Counted from the stretch's first letter, positions 49,868-59,725 are shown. The stretch: DNA of 64,000 bases from Risungbinella massiliensis (GCF_000942395.1 NZ_LN812103.1:157000-220999); one strand, 5' to 3'. Translations and numbers: made by a program. Notes: generated by a model not told the origin, from the sequence alone.

Positions 49868-50164
49868 ATGGCAAAACCAATTAAAAAGGATGATTTACGA
49901 AAGTTTGATGTAAAGAAGATACTCCTCATAATTTTAGGAGTCACTCTCATTCTTATGGCTAGTTTAATGGCATATGCATGGTGGGCTAATTCAGGAACGG
50001 ATGGCAATCATATCTCATCGAAATTTAATCAAGAACAAATCGAAACCGGTGTCCAAAGTGTAGGGGACCAAATCATGCAGTGGCTTAGTGAGAGGGACCC
50101 ACAAATGATGTTATTAATCTTGGTAGTGGGGGGCTTTATCTTAGCATTTGTTACCAAGAAATGA
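49868..50164 (+). CDS. Small two-span membrane protein of the ATPase cassette
   Basis: 98 residues, ATG after GGAAAGGAAGGTGAGAG. Basic N-terminus (MAKPIKKDDLRKFDVKK), span 1 ILLIILGVTLILMASLMAYA, an outside loop of about 35 residues with QEQIETGVQSVGDQIMQWLS, span 2 MMLLILVVGGFILAFVTKK at the very end. Both ends are basic and probably cytoplasmic. It is the last gene before a strong terminator, in the same direction as the ATPases. It may anchor them at the membrane. No family is recognised. Confidence 0.7.
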   Translation: MAKPIKKDDLRKFDVKKILLIILGVTLILMASLMAYAWWANSGTDGNHISSKFNQEQIETGVQSVGDQIMQWLSERDPQMMLLILVVGGFILAFVTKK

Positions 50165-50171
50165 GTTATAT

Positions 50172-50217
50172 AAAACAGGGCAGTTCTTCTTATATAAAAG
50201 AAGGACTGCCTTGTTTT
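50172..50217. terminator. Bidirectional terminator of the ATPase cassette
   Basis: AAAACA.GGCAGTTCTTCT pairs with AGAAGGACTGCC.TGTTTT around an AT loop, between convergent genes. Confidence 0.9.
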
Positions 50218-51089
50218 TAGTTAGGACTACGTCTGGCATAGTAGTCTTGTTGCAATGCGCGGAATTGATCAGAGACACTATGGTTGCCTATCGCATAGCG
50301 ACCAGTTGTGGGATTCCATATTTTATAAGCATGAATAGCTTGATCTAGTGATTCTTTATCATGGGGCGAGATGAGATATACCTTGTAACCATCTCGTTTT
50401 TTCTTGGAAATCCGATCCATATAGACGGAAGAATAGGTTTGGAACTGTTTTACCTTCCCTTCTTTTTGCAAAGCGCCAATTACCTTGGCTGGAATATGAT
50501 GATCGGAGAGAACATCTTCTTCACTCATGGTATTGTGAATCACACTAGGGAAATTATGTTCAAAATAGAGTGCGATATTCTGAATTACATCATGTTGGTA
50601 TTTGCCACCAGGCATATTATAAATATGATAAAAAGGTTCCTCTACTCCTAGGGATCTCGCTGCATCTCGGAATTCAAGGACACGTGCCTCTCCGATCTGT
50701 TTGGGAGTCAGTTTTTTCTTTGCTAGCCGACTCACCTTATCAATTGCCCCAGTCGATTCGCCGTGGGAAAGCAAGATCAGGAATACCACTCTACCACTTT
50801 GGATATCGTTGCGAATCGGAACTCCAAAGGTCAGGATTTCGTCATCTGGATGGGGTACATAGTAAATAGAAATTTCCCGATGTTGAAATTTACTTGGATC
50901 AATCTTGAGTGGTTCCACCCCATCGCCAGGCTGTTTGCGTTGTAACTCTTCCAGAGTAGGACCTTTGACTGGGACAGATTTACTTTCTGCTTGTACTTTG
51001 TTTATATTATCAATAGATTTCCAAACCAAATAGGACCCGCTAAATAAACAAGTGAGAGCGACTAAGCCAATGAGCCAATTTGACTTCAT
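50217..51089 (-). CDS. PIG-L family deacetylase, membrane-anchored
   Basis: 290 residues. One N-terminal span (LIGLVALTCLFSGSYLVW) then a LmbE/PIG-L domain from about residue 70. The zinc motif PHPDDE is in IYYVPHPDDEILTFGVPI, and the second metal residues in EDVLSDHHIPAKVIGAL (SDHH). Family members remove N-acetyl groups from sugars, as in GlcNAc-inositol or bacillithiol synthesis (BshB). The membrane anchor and divergent middle part suggest an extracellular polysaccharide or glycolipid substrate, not BshB. Confidence 0.87.
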   Translation of the reverse strand: MKSNWLIGLVALTCLFSGSYLVWKSIDNINKVQAESKSVPVKGPTLEELQRKQPGDGVEPLKIDPSKFQHREISIYYVPHPDDEILTFGVPIRNDIQSGRVVFLILLSHGESTGAIDKVSRLAKKKLTPKQIGEARVLEFRDAARSLGVEEPFYHIYNMPGGKYQHDVIQNIALYFEHNFPSVIHNTMSEEDVLSDHHIPAKVIGALQKEGKVKQFQTYSSVYMDRISKKKRDGYKVYLISPHDKESLDQAIHAYKIWNPTTGRYAIGNHSVSDQFRALQQDYYARRSPN

Positions 51090-51381
51090 TTCCGTTCGTC
51101 CTTTCTACTACTTATCTCTCTATTGTAATGAGCATGGAAAGTTTGAACAGATCTATTGTTATTTGTTTGGAAAAGATTCAGATACGAATTAGAAAAATCT
51201 CCGATTCATGATGATTTCTTATAGAGGAATTAAGGAGATAGGAGTTTTATGAATAACTCTTGACGTGGTGTAGAAGAAGCGAAATAATAGTATTGGAAAG
51301 AGTTATTTAACAATTAATTTTCTGTAATAGGGAAATGTTTGGTGAACGCCTGAAGCAAGGTGTTTTTTTACACCTACAAAA

Positions 51382-51399
51382 TGAATGACTGTTCATTCA
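51382..51399 (+). promoter_or_regulatory. FadR box upstream of fadN
   Basis: TGAATGACTGTTCATTCA matches the Bacillus FadR consensus TGAATGAMTANTCATTCA except for one core base, and forms a full palindrome with flanking A/T. It lies 20 bases before the fadN TTG start, ideal for repression relieved by long-chain acyl-CoA. Confidence 0.85.
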
Positions 51400-51419
51400 T
51401 GAAGAAGGAGGGGCTGTTG

Positions 51420-53819
51420 TTGAAACAGATCCGAAGAGCAGCAGTGTTAGGCTCTGGAGTGATGGGGGCAACAATTGCTGGTCATCTAGCTAACGTAGGG
51501 ATTCCAACACTTTTATTGGATATTGTACCAAGGGAACTGACCGAACAAGAGAAAAAAGCAGGACTTACATTACAAGACCAGACAGTACGAAATAGGATCG
51601 CCTCTATTGGTGCCAAGAGACTTCTAAAAGAGAAACCAGCACCACTATATACTCCAGAAGTACTAAACCTGATTGAGGTCGGCAATCTAGAGGATGATTT
51701 GTCTAAGCTATCAGAAGTGGATTGGGTAATTGAGGTAGTAGTCGAGAATCTGGCAATCAAACAGGCTCTTTTTGCGAATATCGAAAAACATTGGAAACCA
51801 GGAATCTTGGTTACTTCGAATACCTCAGGTATTTCGCTACATGAGATGGTAAAAGATCGCTCCGAGGAGTTTCGTCAACATTTCTTTGGTACACATTTCT
51901 TTAATCCACCACGCTACCTACATTTATTAGAAGTGATTCCGACAAAGTGGAGTAATCCAGAACTCGTTTCCTTTATGAAAGCGTTTGCGGAGAAGAGGCT
52001 GGGCAAGGGTGTCGTTTTAGCCAAGGATACGCCGAATTTTATAGCGAACCGTATCGGAACATATGGATTACAAGTGACTTTGCAAGCGATGGAAGAGCTG
52101 GGATTGGGACCGGATGAGGTAGATACAGTAACGGGCAGAGCAATGGGAAGACCTAAAAGTGCAACTTTTCGCACACTCGATCTAGTCGGTCTTGATACTT
52201 ATATACATGTGACAAAAAATGTAGCTGATCAGGCGCAAGATGAAGAAGATCGTGAAACGTTTGCCGTACCTAAGTTACTGTCAGAGATGGTTTCGAAAGG
52301 TTGGTTGGGAGCGAAGAGTGGGCAAGGATTTTATTTAAAACAAAAAGGTTCGAAAGGCTCGACGATCTTGGCTCTAGATCCAGAAACGATGGAATATCGA
52401 GAGCAAAGGAAGTTAAAGGCTCCGTCACTCGATTTATCGAAAAGAGCGAAAACGCTACCAGATCAGCTAAAAGCTCTCGTGTATGCGGAAGACAAAGCAG
52501 GGAAATTGGCTTGGACTATTACAAAGAAAGTGCTTCTCTATTCAGCCAAAAAGTTAGAAGAAATTGCCGATAGCATTCAAAGTGTTGATGAAGCGATGAA
52601 GTGGGGCTTTAACTGGGAGCTAGGACCTTTTGAAACATGGGATGCAATTGGAGTAACAAACTCGGTTGCCAAGATGAAATCAGAAGGAGAAACGATCCCA
52701 GCTTGGGTCGAAGAAATGCTGGCTGGTGGGAACGAGACTTTCTACCAGTTAGGCGATGGGATTGTAAAACAATTTGGGATTACGGGCAAATGGTCCAATG
52801 TAGAGGAGCCAAAAGAAAAAATATCACTATCTCGCCTCAAAGAACAAGGCAAGCTGATCAAGGGAAACAAAGGGGCTAGTCTCATTGACTTAGGGGATGG
52901 AATTGCAGCACTAGAGTTTCATTCGCTCAAACAAGCTATTGGAGCAGATGTGATTCAGATGATGCAATACGCAATGAAAGAGGTAGAAACCAACTATCGT
53001 GGGTTGGTAATCGGGAACCAAGCTCCTAATTTCTGTGTTGGTGCCAACCTAATGCTGATGCTGATGGAAGCGCAAGATCATAACTGGCCGGAATTAGACT
53101 TTATGGTACGACAGTTCCAACAAACGATGGGGGCACTTCGTACCGTGAATGTCCCAGTAGTAGCGGCACCTTTCCAACTTGCTCTGGGTGGCGGAGTGGA
53201 GGTCTGTCTACCAGCTGATCGGATTCAAGCATCTAGTGAGACATATATGGGTCTAGTAGAGGTAGGAGTAGGACTGATTCCAGGTGGTGGTGGAACGAAG
53301 GAGATGTTGCGTCGAATCACCGAAAAGAAAGGTTCGACGGATGGTTTTAGCTTACAACCACTAGTCAACCAAGCATTCCAAACCATTGCTCAGGCAACTG
53401 TCTCTACTTCAGGTGTTCAAGCAAGAGAGCTGGGCTTCTTACGTGCTGAAGATGGGATTACTGCCAATCCAAACTTCTTGATTTACGATGCGAAAAAAGT
53501 AGCAATTCAGATGGCGGAGTTAGGATATCAGAGCCCAGGTGCTCGCAAGATTCCAGTAATGGGAGAGACAGGGTTCAACGTATTACGTTTCGCAGCATAT
53601 GACTTCCTCCAATCTGGATATATCTCCGAACACGACTACAAGATTGCGACCAAACTAGCATATGTCCTGTCTGGTGGCGATCTACCAGAAGGTACATTGG
53701 TAGATGAGCAATACTTACTAGATTTAGAGAGAGAGGCCTTCCTTAGTTTGATTGGGGAGCCAAAAACCCAACAACGGATGCAATACATGTTGGCCAAAGG
53801 AAAACCATTACGTAACTAG
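51420..53819 (+). CDS. fadN: 3-hydroxyacyl-CoA dehydrogenase / enoyl-CoA hydratase
   Basis: Bifunctional beta-oxidation protein of 799 residues. TTG 51420 is six bases after AGGAGGGG and gives [16 protein letters not shown], as in B. subtilis FadN. NAD site [17 protein letters not shown]; dehydrogenase landmarks [43 protein letters not shown] and [15 protein letters not shown]. The C-terminal crotonase-like part has [33 protein letters not shown] and [13 protein letters not shown]. First gene of fadN-fadA-fadE under the FadR box. Confidence 0.95.
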   Translation: MKQIRRAAVLGSGVMGATIAGHLANVGIPTLLLDIVPRELTEQEKKAGLTLQDQTVRNRIASIGAKRLLKEKPAPLYTPEVLNLIEVGNLEDDLSKLSEVDWVIEVVVENLAIKQALFANIEKHWKPGILVTSNTSGISLHEMVKDRSEEFRQHFFGTHFFNPPRYLHLLEVIPTKWSNPELVSFMKAFAEKRLGKGVVLAKDTPNFIANRIGTYGLQVTLQAMEELGLGPDEVDTVTGRAMGRPKSATFRTLDLVGLDTYIHVTKNVADQAQDEEDRETFAVPKLLSEMVSKGWLGAKSGQGFYLKQKGSKGSTILALDPETMEYREQRKLKAPSLDLSKRAKTLPDQLKALVYAEDKAGKLAWTITKKVLLYSAKKLEEIADSIQSVDEAMKWGFNWELGPFETWDAIGVTNSVAKMKSEGETIPAWVEEMLAGGNETFYQLGDGIVKQFGITGKWSNVEEPKEKISLSRLKEQGKLIKGNKGASLIDLGDGIAALEFHSLKQAIGADVIQMMQYAMKEVETNYRGLVIGNQAPNFCVGANLMLMLMEAQDHNWPELDFMVRQFQQTMGALRTVNVPVVAAPFQLALGGGVEVCLPADRIQASSETYMGLVEVGVGLIPGGGGTKEMLRRITEKKGSTDGFSLQPLVNQAFQTIAQATVSTSGVQARELGFLRAEDGITANPNFLIYDAKKVAIQMAELGYQSPGARKIPVMGETGFNVLRFAAYDFLQSGYISEHDYKIATKLAYVLSGGDLPEGTLVDEQYLLDLEREAFLSLIGEPKTQQRMQYMLAKGKPLRN

Positions 53820-53839
53820 GAGAGAAGGAGGGAGAAAAC

Positions 53840-55024
53840 ATGATACAAGAAGCTGTGATCGTGGCTGCTACACGTACAGCGGTCGGCAAAGCAAAGAAGG
53901 GGAGCTTGCGTTACACAAGACCAGATGATCTTGGTGCGATCGTAGTGCGAGATGTATTGGAGAAGGTTCCACAAGTAGATGTCCAAGAGGTAGAAGATGT
54001 CATCATGGGTTGTGCCTTTCCAGAGGCAGAACAAGGAATGAACTTAGGACGGATCGTGGCCCTTCGTGCTGGATTACCTACTACTGTTCCTGGGATGACA
54101 GTGAATAGATTTTGTTCCTCGGGTTTGCAGACGATTGCACTTGCTGCAGAGAAAATTATGAGTGGTTTTGCAGATGTGGTGATTGCAGGTGGAATTGAAA
54201 GCATGAGCATGGTTCCAATGGGAGGGAACAAACCTGCTTTTAACCCCTATTTGATGGAAACGCTTCCTGAAACCTATATGTCAATGGGACACACCGCAGA
54301 GGAAGTCTCGAAGCGATATGGGATTACACGGGAAGAGCAGGATCGATTTGCCCTTCGCAGCCATCAAAACGCATTTGCAGCGATTCAATCTGGGAAATTT
54401 GAGAAAGAAATCGTACCTGTGCCTGTCTCCTACTCCTATTTAGATGAAAAAGGGAAAAAACAGCGTAAAGAGTATCTTTTCCAACAAGATGAAGGGGTTC
54501 GCCCTGATACGAGCCTCGAGGTACTTGCCAAACTCCGTCCTGTCTTCCGTGTAGGAGGAACGGTTACTGCTGGAAATTCCTCACAGACAAGTGATGGTGC
54601 AGCAGCAGTACTAGTGATGTCCCGCAAACGGGCAGAGGAGCTAGGAGTAAAGCCGCTTGCGATCTTCCGTGGATTCCAATTGGGTGGGGTAGATCCCGAT
54701 GTAATGGGAGTAGGTCCAATTGTGGCTGTCCCTAAACTTCTTGCCAAGACAGGTGTTACGTTGGATCAGATTGACGTAGTGGAGCTGAATGAAGCGTTTG
54801 CCGCCCAAGCATTGGCAGTAGTTAAGGAGCTCGGAATCAATCTAGATATTGTAAATCTCAATGGCGGTGCGATCGCCTTAGGGCATCCACTAGGCTGCTC
54901 TGGTGCCAAATTGACGGTTACCGCTTTACATGAATTAGAGCGCCAACAAAAACGCTTTGCCCTGATTACGATGTGTATCGGTGGGGGAATGGGAGCAGCG
55001 GGTCTAATCGAGCGTGTCTCTTAG
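53840..55024 (+). CDS. fadA: Acetyl-CoA acyltransferase (3-ketoacyl-CoA thiolase)
   Basis: 394 residues; ATG after AGGAGGGAG, 20 bases behind fadN. The nucleophilic cysteine is in [18 protein letters not shown] (about residue 92). [25 protein letters not shown], the histidine motif [15 protein letters not shown] and the second cysteine motif [13 protein letters not shown] are all intact. It catalyses the thiolytic last step of beta-oxidation. Confidence 0.96.
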   Translation: MIQEAVIVAATRTAVGKAKKGSLRYTRPDDLGAIVVRDVLEKVPQVDVQEVEDVIMGCAFPEAEQGMNLGRIVALRAGLPTTVPGMTVNRFCSSGLQTIALAAEKIMSGFADVVIAGGIESMSMVPMGGNKPAFNPYLMETLPETYMSMGHTAEEVSKRYGITREEQDRFALRSHQNAFAAIQSGKFEKEIVPVPVSYSYLDEKGKKQRKEYLFQQDEGVRPDTSLEVLAKLRPVFRVGGTVTAGNSSQTSDGAAAVLVMSRKRAEELGVKPLAIFRGFQLGGVDPDVMGVGPIVAVPKLLAKTGVTLDQIDVVELNEAFAAQALAVVKELGINLDIVNLNGGAIALGHPLGCSGAKLTVTALHELERQQKRFALITMCIGGGMGAAGLIERVS

Positions 55025-55249
55025 AAATCACTTCAGCAACATTCCGTTTTATAGCAACATCCCTACTTCAGATCAAGATTTACTCCATTATCTTCAATTT
55101 TCCAAGGATAGTTGCCAGCTAGTTTCTGCTATGTATCACGAAAGCATGGTATCGATCCAACTAGAGATAGGGGACGATGGGAGCAATGAGTTAAGTCCCC
55201 ACTCTTTTTCAAAACATAGAAAAAGATAGAGAGAGGAGTCATTTCCATC
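55025..55249 (+). other. Spacer between fadA and fadE
   Basis: 225 bases, unusually long for an operon junction. No hairpin terminator is seen. A 71-codon frame starting inside fadA has no ribosome site and is not accepted. Confidence 0.4.
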
Positions 55250-57019
55250 ATGACGAAACAAGCTACATTAGGTGGTTCGTATTTAATTTCCGAGACTGCT
55301 CCACAGGATGTTTTTACTCCGGAGGATTTTAATGAAGAACAGAAGATGATCGGAAAGATGACAGAAGACTTTGTGAAAGATCAAGTCTGGCCAGTACTGG
55401 ATGAGATTGAAGAGCATAAGTTTGAGCACACCGTTCGTCTGCTCAAAGAAGCAGGAAATCTTGGATTACTTGGTGCGGATGTACCAGAGAAATATGAAGG
55501 ACTAGGTTTAGACAAAGTAAGTTCTAGTCTTATTACCGAAAAGATCACCCTTGCTCGTTCTTTTGCCCTTTCACATGGTGCACATGTGGGAATCGGGACA
55601 CTGCCAATCGTATTCTTTGGAACGGAGGAGCAAAAGAAAAAATATTTACCAGACTTAGCGACAGGACGCAAGTTTGCGGCATACGCATTGACCGAGCCTA
55701 GCTCTGGATCGGATGCACTTGGTGCGAAAACGACTGCCAAGCTTACTGATGATGGCAAGTATTATCTCTTAAATGGAGAAAAACAGTGGATCACCAACTC
55801 CGGATTTGCCGATGTCTTTGTTGTCTATGCCAAAGTAGATGGTCAACATTTCTCTGCTTTTATTGTAGAGAGAGACTATGATGGTGTTTCTACTGGTCCA
55901 GAAGAGAAAAAGATGGGAATCAAAGGTTCTTCTACGAGAACTTTGATTTTAGAAGATGCCAAAGTACCAGTAGAAAATCTGCTTGGCGAAGTGGGTAAAG
56001 GACATAAAATCGCCTTCAACATTCTAAATATTGGTCGATATAAATTAGCAGTCGGAACGATGGGTTCTGCCAAGCGTGCAATTGAACTCTCCGCTCAATA
56101 TGCCAATCAACGAAAGCAATTCAAAACACCAATCGCCAAGTTTGGTCTGATCCGAGAAAAACTAGCGGATATGGCGATCAAAACGTATGCAGCTGAGAGC
56201 ATGGTCTACCGAATTGCAGGGCTTTTTGAAGACGGACTTGATGGAGTAGAGAACGCAGAGGGGGCAGTCGTCGCAGCAGCAATTCATAACCTTGCGGTAG
56301 AGTGTTCTATTGCCAAAGTATTTAGCTCAGAGGTATTGGATTTTGTTACCGATGAAGGTGTTCAAATTCATGGTGGATATGGTTTTATGAGCGAATATGA
56401 GATCGAAAATCTGTATCGTGACTCTCGGATTAACCGAATTTTTGAGGGAACGAATGAGATTAATCGTTTGCTCATCCCAGGTACGTTGATGGGAAAAGCA
56501 CAAAAAGGGGAACTTCCTCTTATTCCAGCTGCGATGAAACTCCAAGAAGAGCTACTTCTGTATATGCCTAGCTTAGAAGAGGAAGAAGGAGCATTAGAGG
56601 CAGAGAAGAAGCTAGTTGAAAATGCAAAGAAAATTTTCCTTATGGTAGCTGGAGTAGCAGTAGAATCATTTGGAACGAAATTGGATTCACAGCAAGAAAT
56701 TTTACGTGATCTAGCAGATATTGCCATTGAAACTTTTGCGATGGAGAGTGCATTGCTTCGCTCTCTCAAAGCGATTGCGCATAATGGAGAAGTAAAAGAG
56801 CAAAGCAAGATCGATCTAACAACTGCGTTTATCTACCATTCATTCCAAAAAGTAGATGCTTTTGCCCGTCATGCACTATGTTCTATTGAAGAGGGAGATA
56901 TGCTACGTACTCAATTATCGGTGCTAAAGAAATTGACTCGTGTGCAACCGATCAACGAAGTGAAACTCAAAAGAGGGATTGCGAAACGTGTGTTAGAGGC
57001 GGAAAAGTATGTAGTTTAA
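55250..57019 (+). CDS. fadE: Acyl-CoA dehydrogenase
   Basis: First oxidation step of beta-oxidation, FAD enzyme of 589 residues; ATG after GAGAGGAG. It has the long Bacillus FadE form with a C-terminal extension. YALTEPSSGSDALGAKTTA and YLLNGEKQWITNSGFADVF are the FAD/acyl-CoA motifs; QIHGGYGFMSEYEIENLYRD and RIFEGTNEINRLL are the C-terminal dehydrogenase signatures. The last ~160 residues form an extra helical domain. Third gene of the operon. Confidence 0.95.
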   Translation: MTKQATLGGSYLISETAPQDVFTPEDFNEEQKMIGKMTEDFVKDQVWPVLDEIEEHKFEHTVRLLKEAGNLGLLGADVPEKYEGLGLDKVSSSLITEKITLARSFALSHGAHVGIGTLPIVFFGTEEQKKKYLPDLATGRKFAAYALTEPSSGSDALGAKTTAKLTDDGKYYLLNGEKQWITNSGFADVFVVYAKVDGQHFSAFIVERDYDGVSTGPEEKKMGIKGSSTRTLILEDAKVPVENLLGEVGKGHKIAFNILNIGRYKLAVGTMGSAKRAIELSAQYANQRKQFKTPIAKFGLIREKLADMAIKTYAAESMVYRIAGLFEDGLDGVENAEGAVVAAAIHNLAVECSIAKVFSSEVLDFVTDEGVQIHGGYGFMSEYEIENLYRDSRINRIFEGTNEINRLLIPGTLMGKAQKGELPLIPAAMKLQEELLLYMPSLEEEEGALEAEKKLVENAKKIFLMVAGVAVESFGTKLDSQQEILRDLADIAIETFAMESALLRSLKAIAHNGEVKEQSKIDLTTAFIYHSFQKVDAFARHALCSIEEGDMLRTQLSVLKKLTRVQPINEVKLKRGIAKRVLEAEKYVV

Positions 57020-57075
57020 CAGGTTTATTGATTAACTAAATATTAGGAGTTGATTTTTAGCCTGAAATGCTTTTG

Positions 57076-57210
57076 TACCGCTACTCAGCGGACCCAGACT
57101 ATGGAAGGAAAACGAGGCTCAACTGTTTGAGGCGTTAGCTGAGTTTCTTGTGCCCCTTGTCTTGGGTATGAGCTTCGCCTGAAATGGGCTGGCGGAGCGG
57201 TCTTTTTTGT
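57076..57210 (+). ncRNA. Candidate structured RNA with terminator
   Basis: ACCGCT (57078) can close with AGCGGT (near 57196-57201). Inside, ACTCAGC pairs with GCTGAGT and encloses CTCAA-CTGT-TTGAG. At the 3' end, GCTTCGCC / GGCGGAGC (57172-57198) is followed by GGTCTTTTTT. The segment is more GC-rich than its surroundings. It could be a fad-operon 3' untranslated end or an independent small RNA; no known family is recognised. Confidence 0.4.
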
Positions 57211-57326
57211 CTCTTCGTAAGGTACAAATCGCATGGAAGGAGAAAATCATGCTTCGATCCTCGTTGTGAAAATTTTGCTGATCAATATTTTTGTTAGTCT
57301 AAAAAATGAAAAGTATCATCCAGTTA

Positions 57327-57361
57327 GCGTTCAGAGGGATCCCTTCTGAACGCTTTTTCTT
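57327..57361 (+). terminator. Terminator-like hairpin
   Basis: GCGTTCAGAGGGATC / GATCCCTTCTGAACGC, overlapping palindrome with T-rich 3' end (TTTTTCTTG). Confidence 0.6.
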
Positions 57362-57446
57362 GTACTAAAGTTTGTCCACATGGACATACTGGGAAGGGTA
57401 AGTCAGTAAGACGGTAAGATTTGTATACGGTAAAGGAGTAATGGGA

Positions 57447-57728
57447 ATGATGAATTATATGATTAGCAAGATTAGTAGTAAGTTCCAGGTTGTTATTCCC
57501 CGAGAGGTGCGGAAAGCTCTCCAACTACAAGAGGGAGATCAACTTCAGTGGAACGTGATGAAGACTGGAGAAGTAAGGGTTCAAAAGTTAGAGCTACATA
57601 CAGCGATCGTAGATTTTTTTCAGATTATGAAGGAAGAAGCGGAGAAGAAAGGCTATACCGAAGAGGATTTGCTGGAGGAACTAAACCGGATCCGAAAGGA
57701 ACGTGACTATGTTAAAACACGAGAATAA
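57447..57728 (+). CDS. AbrB/SpoVT-type antitoxin
   Basis: About 93 residues; AAAGGAG lies eight bases before ATG 57447 (several ATGs are clustered). N-terminal swapped-hairpin domain: ISKISSKFQVVIPREVRKAL, LQEGDQLQWNVMKTGEVRVQ. The C-terminal helix (IVDFFQIMKEEAEKKGYTEE) is the likely toxin-binding part. It overlaps the PIN gene by 20 bases, the usual coupled antitoxin-toxin order; autoregulation is expected. Confidence 0.88.
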   Translation: MMNYMISKISSKFQVVIPREVRKALQLQEGDQLQWNVMKTGEVRVQKLELHTAIVDFFQIMKEEAEKKGYTEEDLLEELNRIRKERDYVKTRE

Positions 57729-58164
57729 GCTTCGTGTCTTTGCAGATACCAACGTTTTTATCGACGCGATCATGGGAAACCAAGCCAGTATTGATTTTTT
57801 TCAGCATGTTGGTACTACCAATCAATTGGTTCTTTCGACCTCCGTACTCCAAGAGTTTTTTCAAGTGATAGATCATAAGTTTCCCGAACAGGCACTACTT
57901 GCAAGAGAGTTCCTCGATTTTTTAGATTGCGAGATCGTCTCTACTCCTGTTCGAGAAAAAGTTCTTTTGTTAGCGGAACAGATTCCTCTCATTCGTGATC
58001 CAGACGATGTGCATATCCTCGTTTCGTGCTGGTTAGCTGATTGTGATGTCCTCGTGACGCAAGATAAACACTTTCATACGACACGTATTCGTGAGCAGAT
58101 GAATGTTCTGCGTACCCAAGATTATTTACGTCAATACGTGCTCAATGACTCATATCTCCATTAA
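57709..58164 (+). CDS. PIN domain toxin (VapC-like ribonuclease)
   Basis: 151 residues from ATG 57709, inside the antitoxin end. Acidic metal-binding residues: FADTNVFIDAI (Asp near residue 12), VLQEFFQVI (Glu near 47), RDPDDVHILVSC (Asp near 96-97) and DCDVLVTQDKHF (Asp near 116). All four acidic positions of PIN nucleases are present, so it should be active against RNA. It is convergent with the amine oxidase gene. Confidence 0.9.
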   Translation: MLKHENKLRVFADTNVFIDAIMGNQASIDFFQHVGTTNQLVLSTSVLQEFFQVIDHKFPEQALLAREFLDFLDCEIVSTPVREKVLLLAEQIPLIRDPDDVHILVSCWLADCDVLVTQDKHFHTTRIREQMNVLRTQDYLRQYVLNDSYLH

Positions 58165-59615
58165 GCTAAGACACTAAGTTGCCATGCTGCTTGGATTGCA
58201 GATTCAATCCCTCCTTGGATCCACCCTTGTAGAGAAGAAGTATGTTCTCCAGCAAAATAGATTCGACCTTCTGGAGAAGCAATATAGTTTCGAAATTCGA
58301 GTTCTTGTTCTGGTTTGAAAAAAGAAGAGGCACCTCCTGCATAAGGCATTTGAGTCCATGTTACCGCTGTACCTGTAACAAAATAAGAATAGACATCTTT
58401 ACCATAAATTTTGGATAGCTCATAGAGAGCTTCGTTTACTTTTTCAGGGATGGAAAAAATATCCCATATAATAGAATCGTCTTCCCATGTATAGCTAGCT
58501 GTTACGACACCGCCTTCTTTGTCTTGCTGTAATTCTGGATTAGGGAAATAGCCAAATCGGATGGGAAGATCGGTAATGACTTGCCCCCCGAACTGACCTT
58601 GCTCCTCCCAAAAACGCTTTCGGAATTGGATTCCTATTTTTTGAGCAGGAAGATAATGAAGTTCGCGAATCACTTTTCGTTTTTCAGAAGATAGAACTGG
58701 TTGAGGTGTTATATCGACGAAATTTAGTACGGAATAAGGAATTGTCACAAGTAGCCGATCAGCGGAAATTAGTTGTTGGGCTCCTGTTTGGGTATTTTCT
58801 ACACGTACAGTAGCCGATTGGGAATTCTGTGTGATACCTGTGACTTTCTGGTAAAAGCAGATTTGATCACAAAGAAGAGGAAGGAAGGCATTGGGCAGCC
58901 GATCCATTCCATCTGGAATGGACCAAAAAGAATTTTCCTTGAAAATCCGGTAGTCTTGCAAGGTTTCTAGGAATGATAGTTCTGGATAACCTTCGATATC
59001 GAGCATTACTTTGATCATTTCGATCGCTCCAGTAGATAGAGATGGACCGACTGGATTATAGCGGAGAAAATTATCTAGTGAGTATTTGCTATATTTCTCC
59101 TGTAGTTCTCTTAGCACATCTGGGTTTTTGCGAAACTCTGGTATTGATTTGGTTGCTTCTTCAAAAAGCTGATCTGCTGTTTTTCCTCTTTCATGAGGAG
59201 CTACTGGAAAGCCTAATATGTCCGGATTTCGTTCATATTCTTGACGAGTAGTATGTACGCCACGTACATAGATACGATCTTGAGGCGTACTATTAATAAA
59301 TCGAGTGAGAGGCAATCCAAACTTCTCTATGTATGCTAGTGTGAGGTAATGTTTACTTGGAATACGCATAGCACCAGCGTTAAAGTAATGTTCATCTGTA
59401 AAGGGCTCTCGTAGAGTCAGAATTCGTCCTCCTACACGGTTCGATGCTTCTAAGATAGTTACTTGATGTCCAGCTTGAAGCAAGAGGGAGCCAGCTACCA
59501 ATCCGGCAATCCCTGCACCAATAATAAGGATATGCTCTGGATTTTTGGTTGTAGGAAGCCCTTGATCGATGATGGAGAGCATTTCTTGCTCAGAAAGTTT
59601 CGTCTGGTGCTTCAT
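58161..59615 (-). CDS. FAD-dependent amine oxidase
   Basis: 484 residues, ATG after GGAGGTAACTGG. FAD-binding motif ILIIGAGIAGLVAGSLLLQA (residues 29-48) followed by VTILEASNRVGGRILTLREP. C-terminal FAD contact RIYFAGEHTSSLQGWIQGGI. NAGAMRIPSKHYLTLAYIEK is typical of L-amino-acid and monoamine oxidases, which release ammonia and peroxide. No signal peptide is present. The substrate is not determinable. A perfect 15-bp hairpin sits at its ribosome site. Confidence 0.9.
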   Translation of the reverse strand: MKHQTKLSEQEMLSIIDQGLPTTKNPEHILIIGAGIAGLVAGSLLLQAGHQVTILEASNRVGGRILTLREPFTDEHYFNAGAMRIPSKHYLTLAYIEKFGLPLTRFINSTPQDRIYVRGVHTTRQEYERNPDILGFPVAPHERGKTADQLFEEATKSIPEFRKNPDVLRELQEKYSKYSLDNFLRYNPVGPSLSTGAIEMIKVMLDIEGYPELSFLETLQDYRIFKENSFWSIPDGMDRLPNAFLPLLCDQICFYQKVTGITQNSQSATVRVENTQTGAQQLISADRLLVTIPYSVLNFVDITPQPVLSSEKRKVIRELHYLPAQKIGIQFRKRFWEEQGQFGGQVITDLPIRFGYFPNPELQQDKEGGVVTASYTWEDDSIIWDIFSIPEKVNEALYELSKIYGKDVYSYFVTGTAVTWTQMPYAGGASSFFKPEQELEFRNYIASPEGRIYFAGEHTSSLQGWIQGGIESAIQAAWQLSVLA

Positions 59616-59628
59616 ATCCAGTTACCTC

Positions 59629-59668
59629 CAATCAAGTGATTGCTTCAATCTATGCAATCACTTGATTG
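59629..59668 (-). promoter_or_regulatory. Leader hairpin at the amine oxidase ribosome site
   Basis: Perfect 15-bp stem CAATCAAGTGATTGC / GCAATCACTTGATTG, loop of ten. The transcript's stem end overlaps the first G of GGAGG, so the stem can hinder or position ribosome binding. Confidence 0.65.
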
Positions 59669-59725
59669 TCCTACGACTCAAGAGCCTTCTACTTATAAGA
59701 TCGTGTAAATAATATAAGAACATTT

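Larger units (their letters stand above)
57020..57446. other. Intergenic region between fadE and the toxin-antitoxin pair
   Basis: No protein gene. It contains the structured segment at 57076-57210. The AbrB-like gene promoter is not clear. A short inverted GCGTTCAGAGGGATC..TTCTGAACGC hairpin followed by TTTTTC lies at 57327-57360 and looks like a terminator. Confidence 0.5.

Noticed and set aside
55014-55229. 71-codon frame between fadA and fadE
   Set aside because: Starts at a GTG inside the end of fadA without a ribosome site; no recognisable domain.
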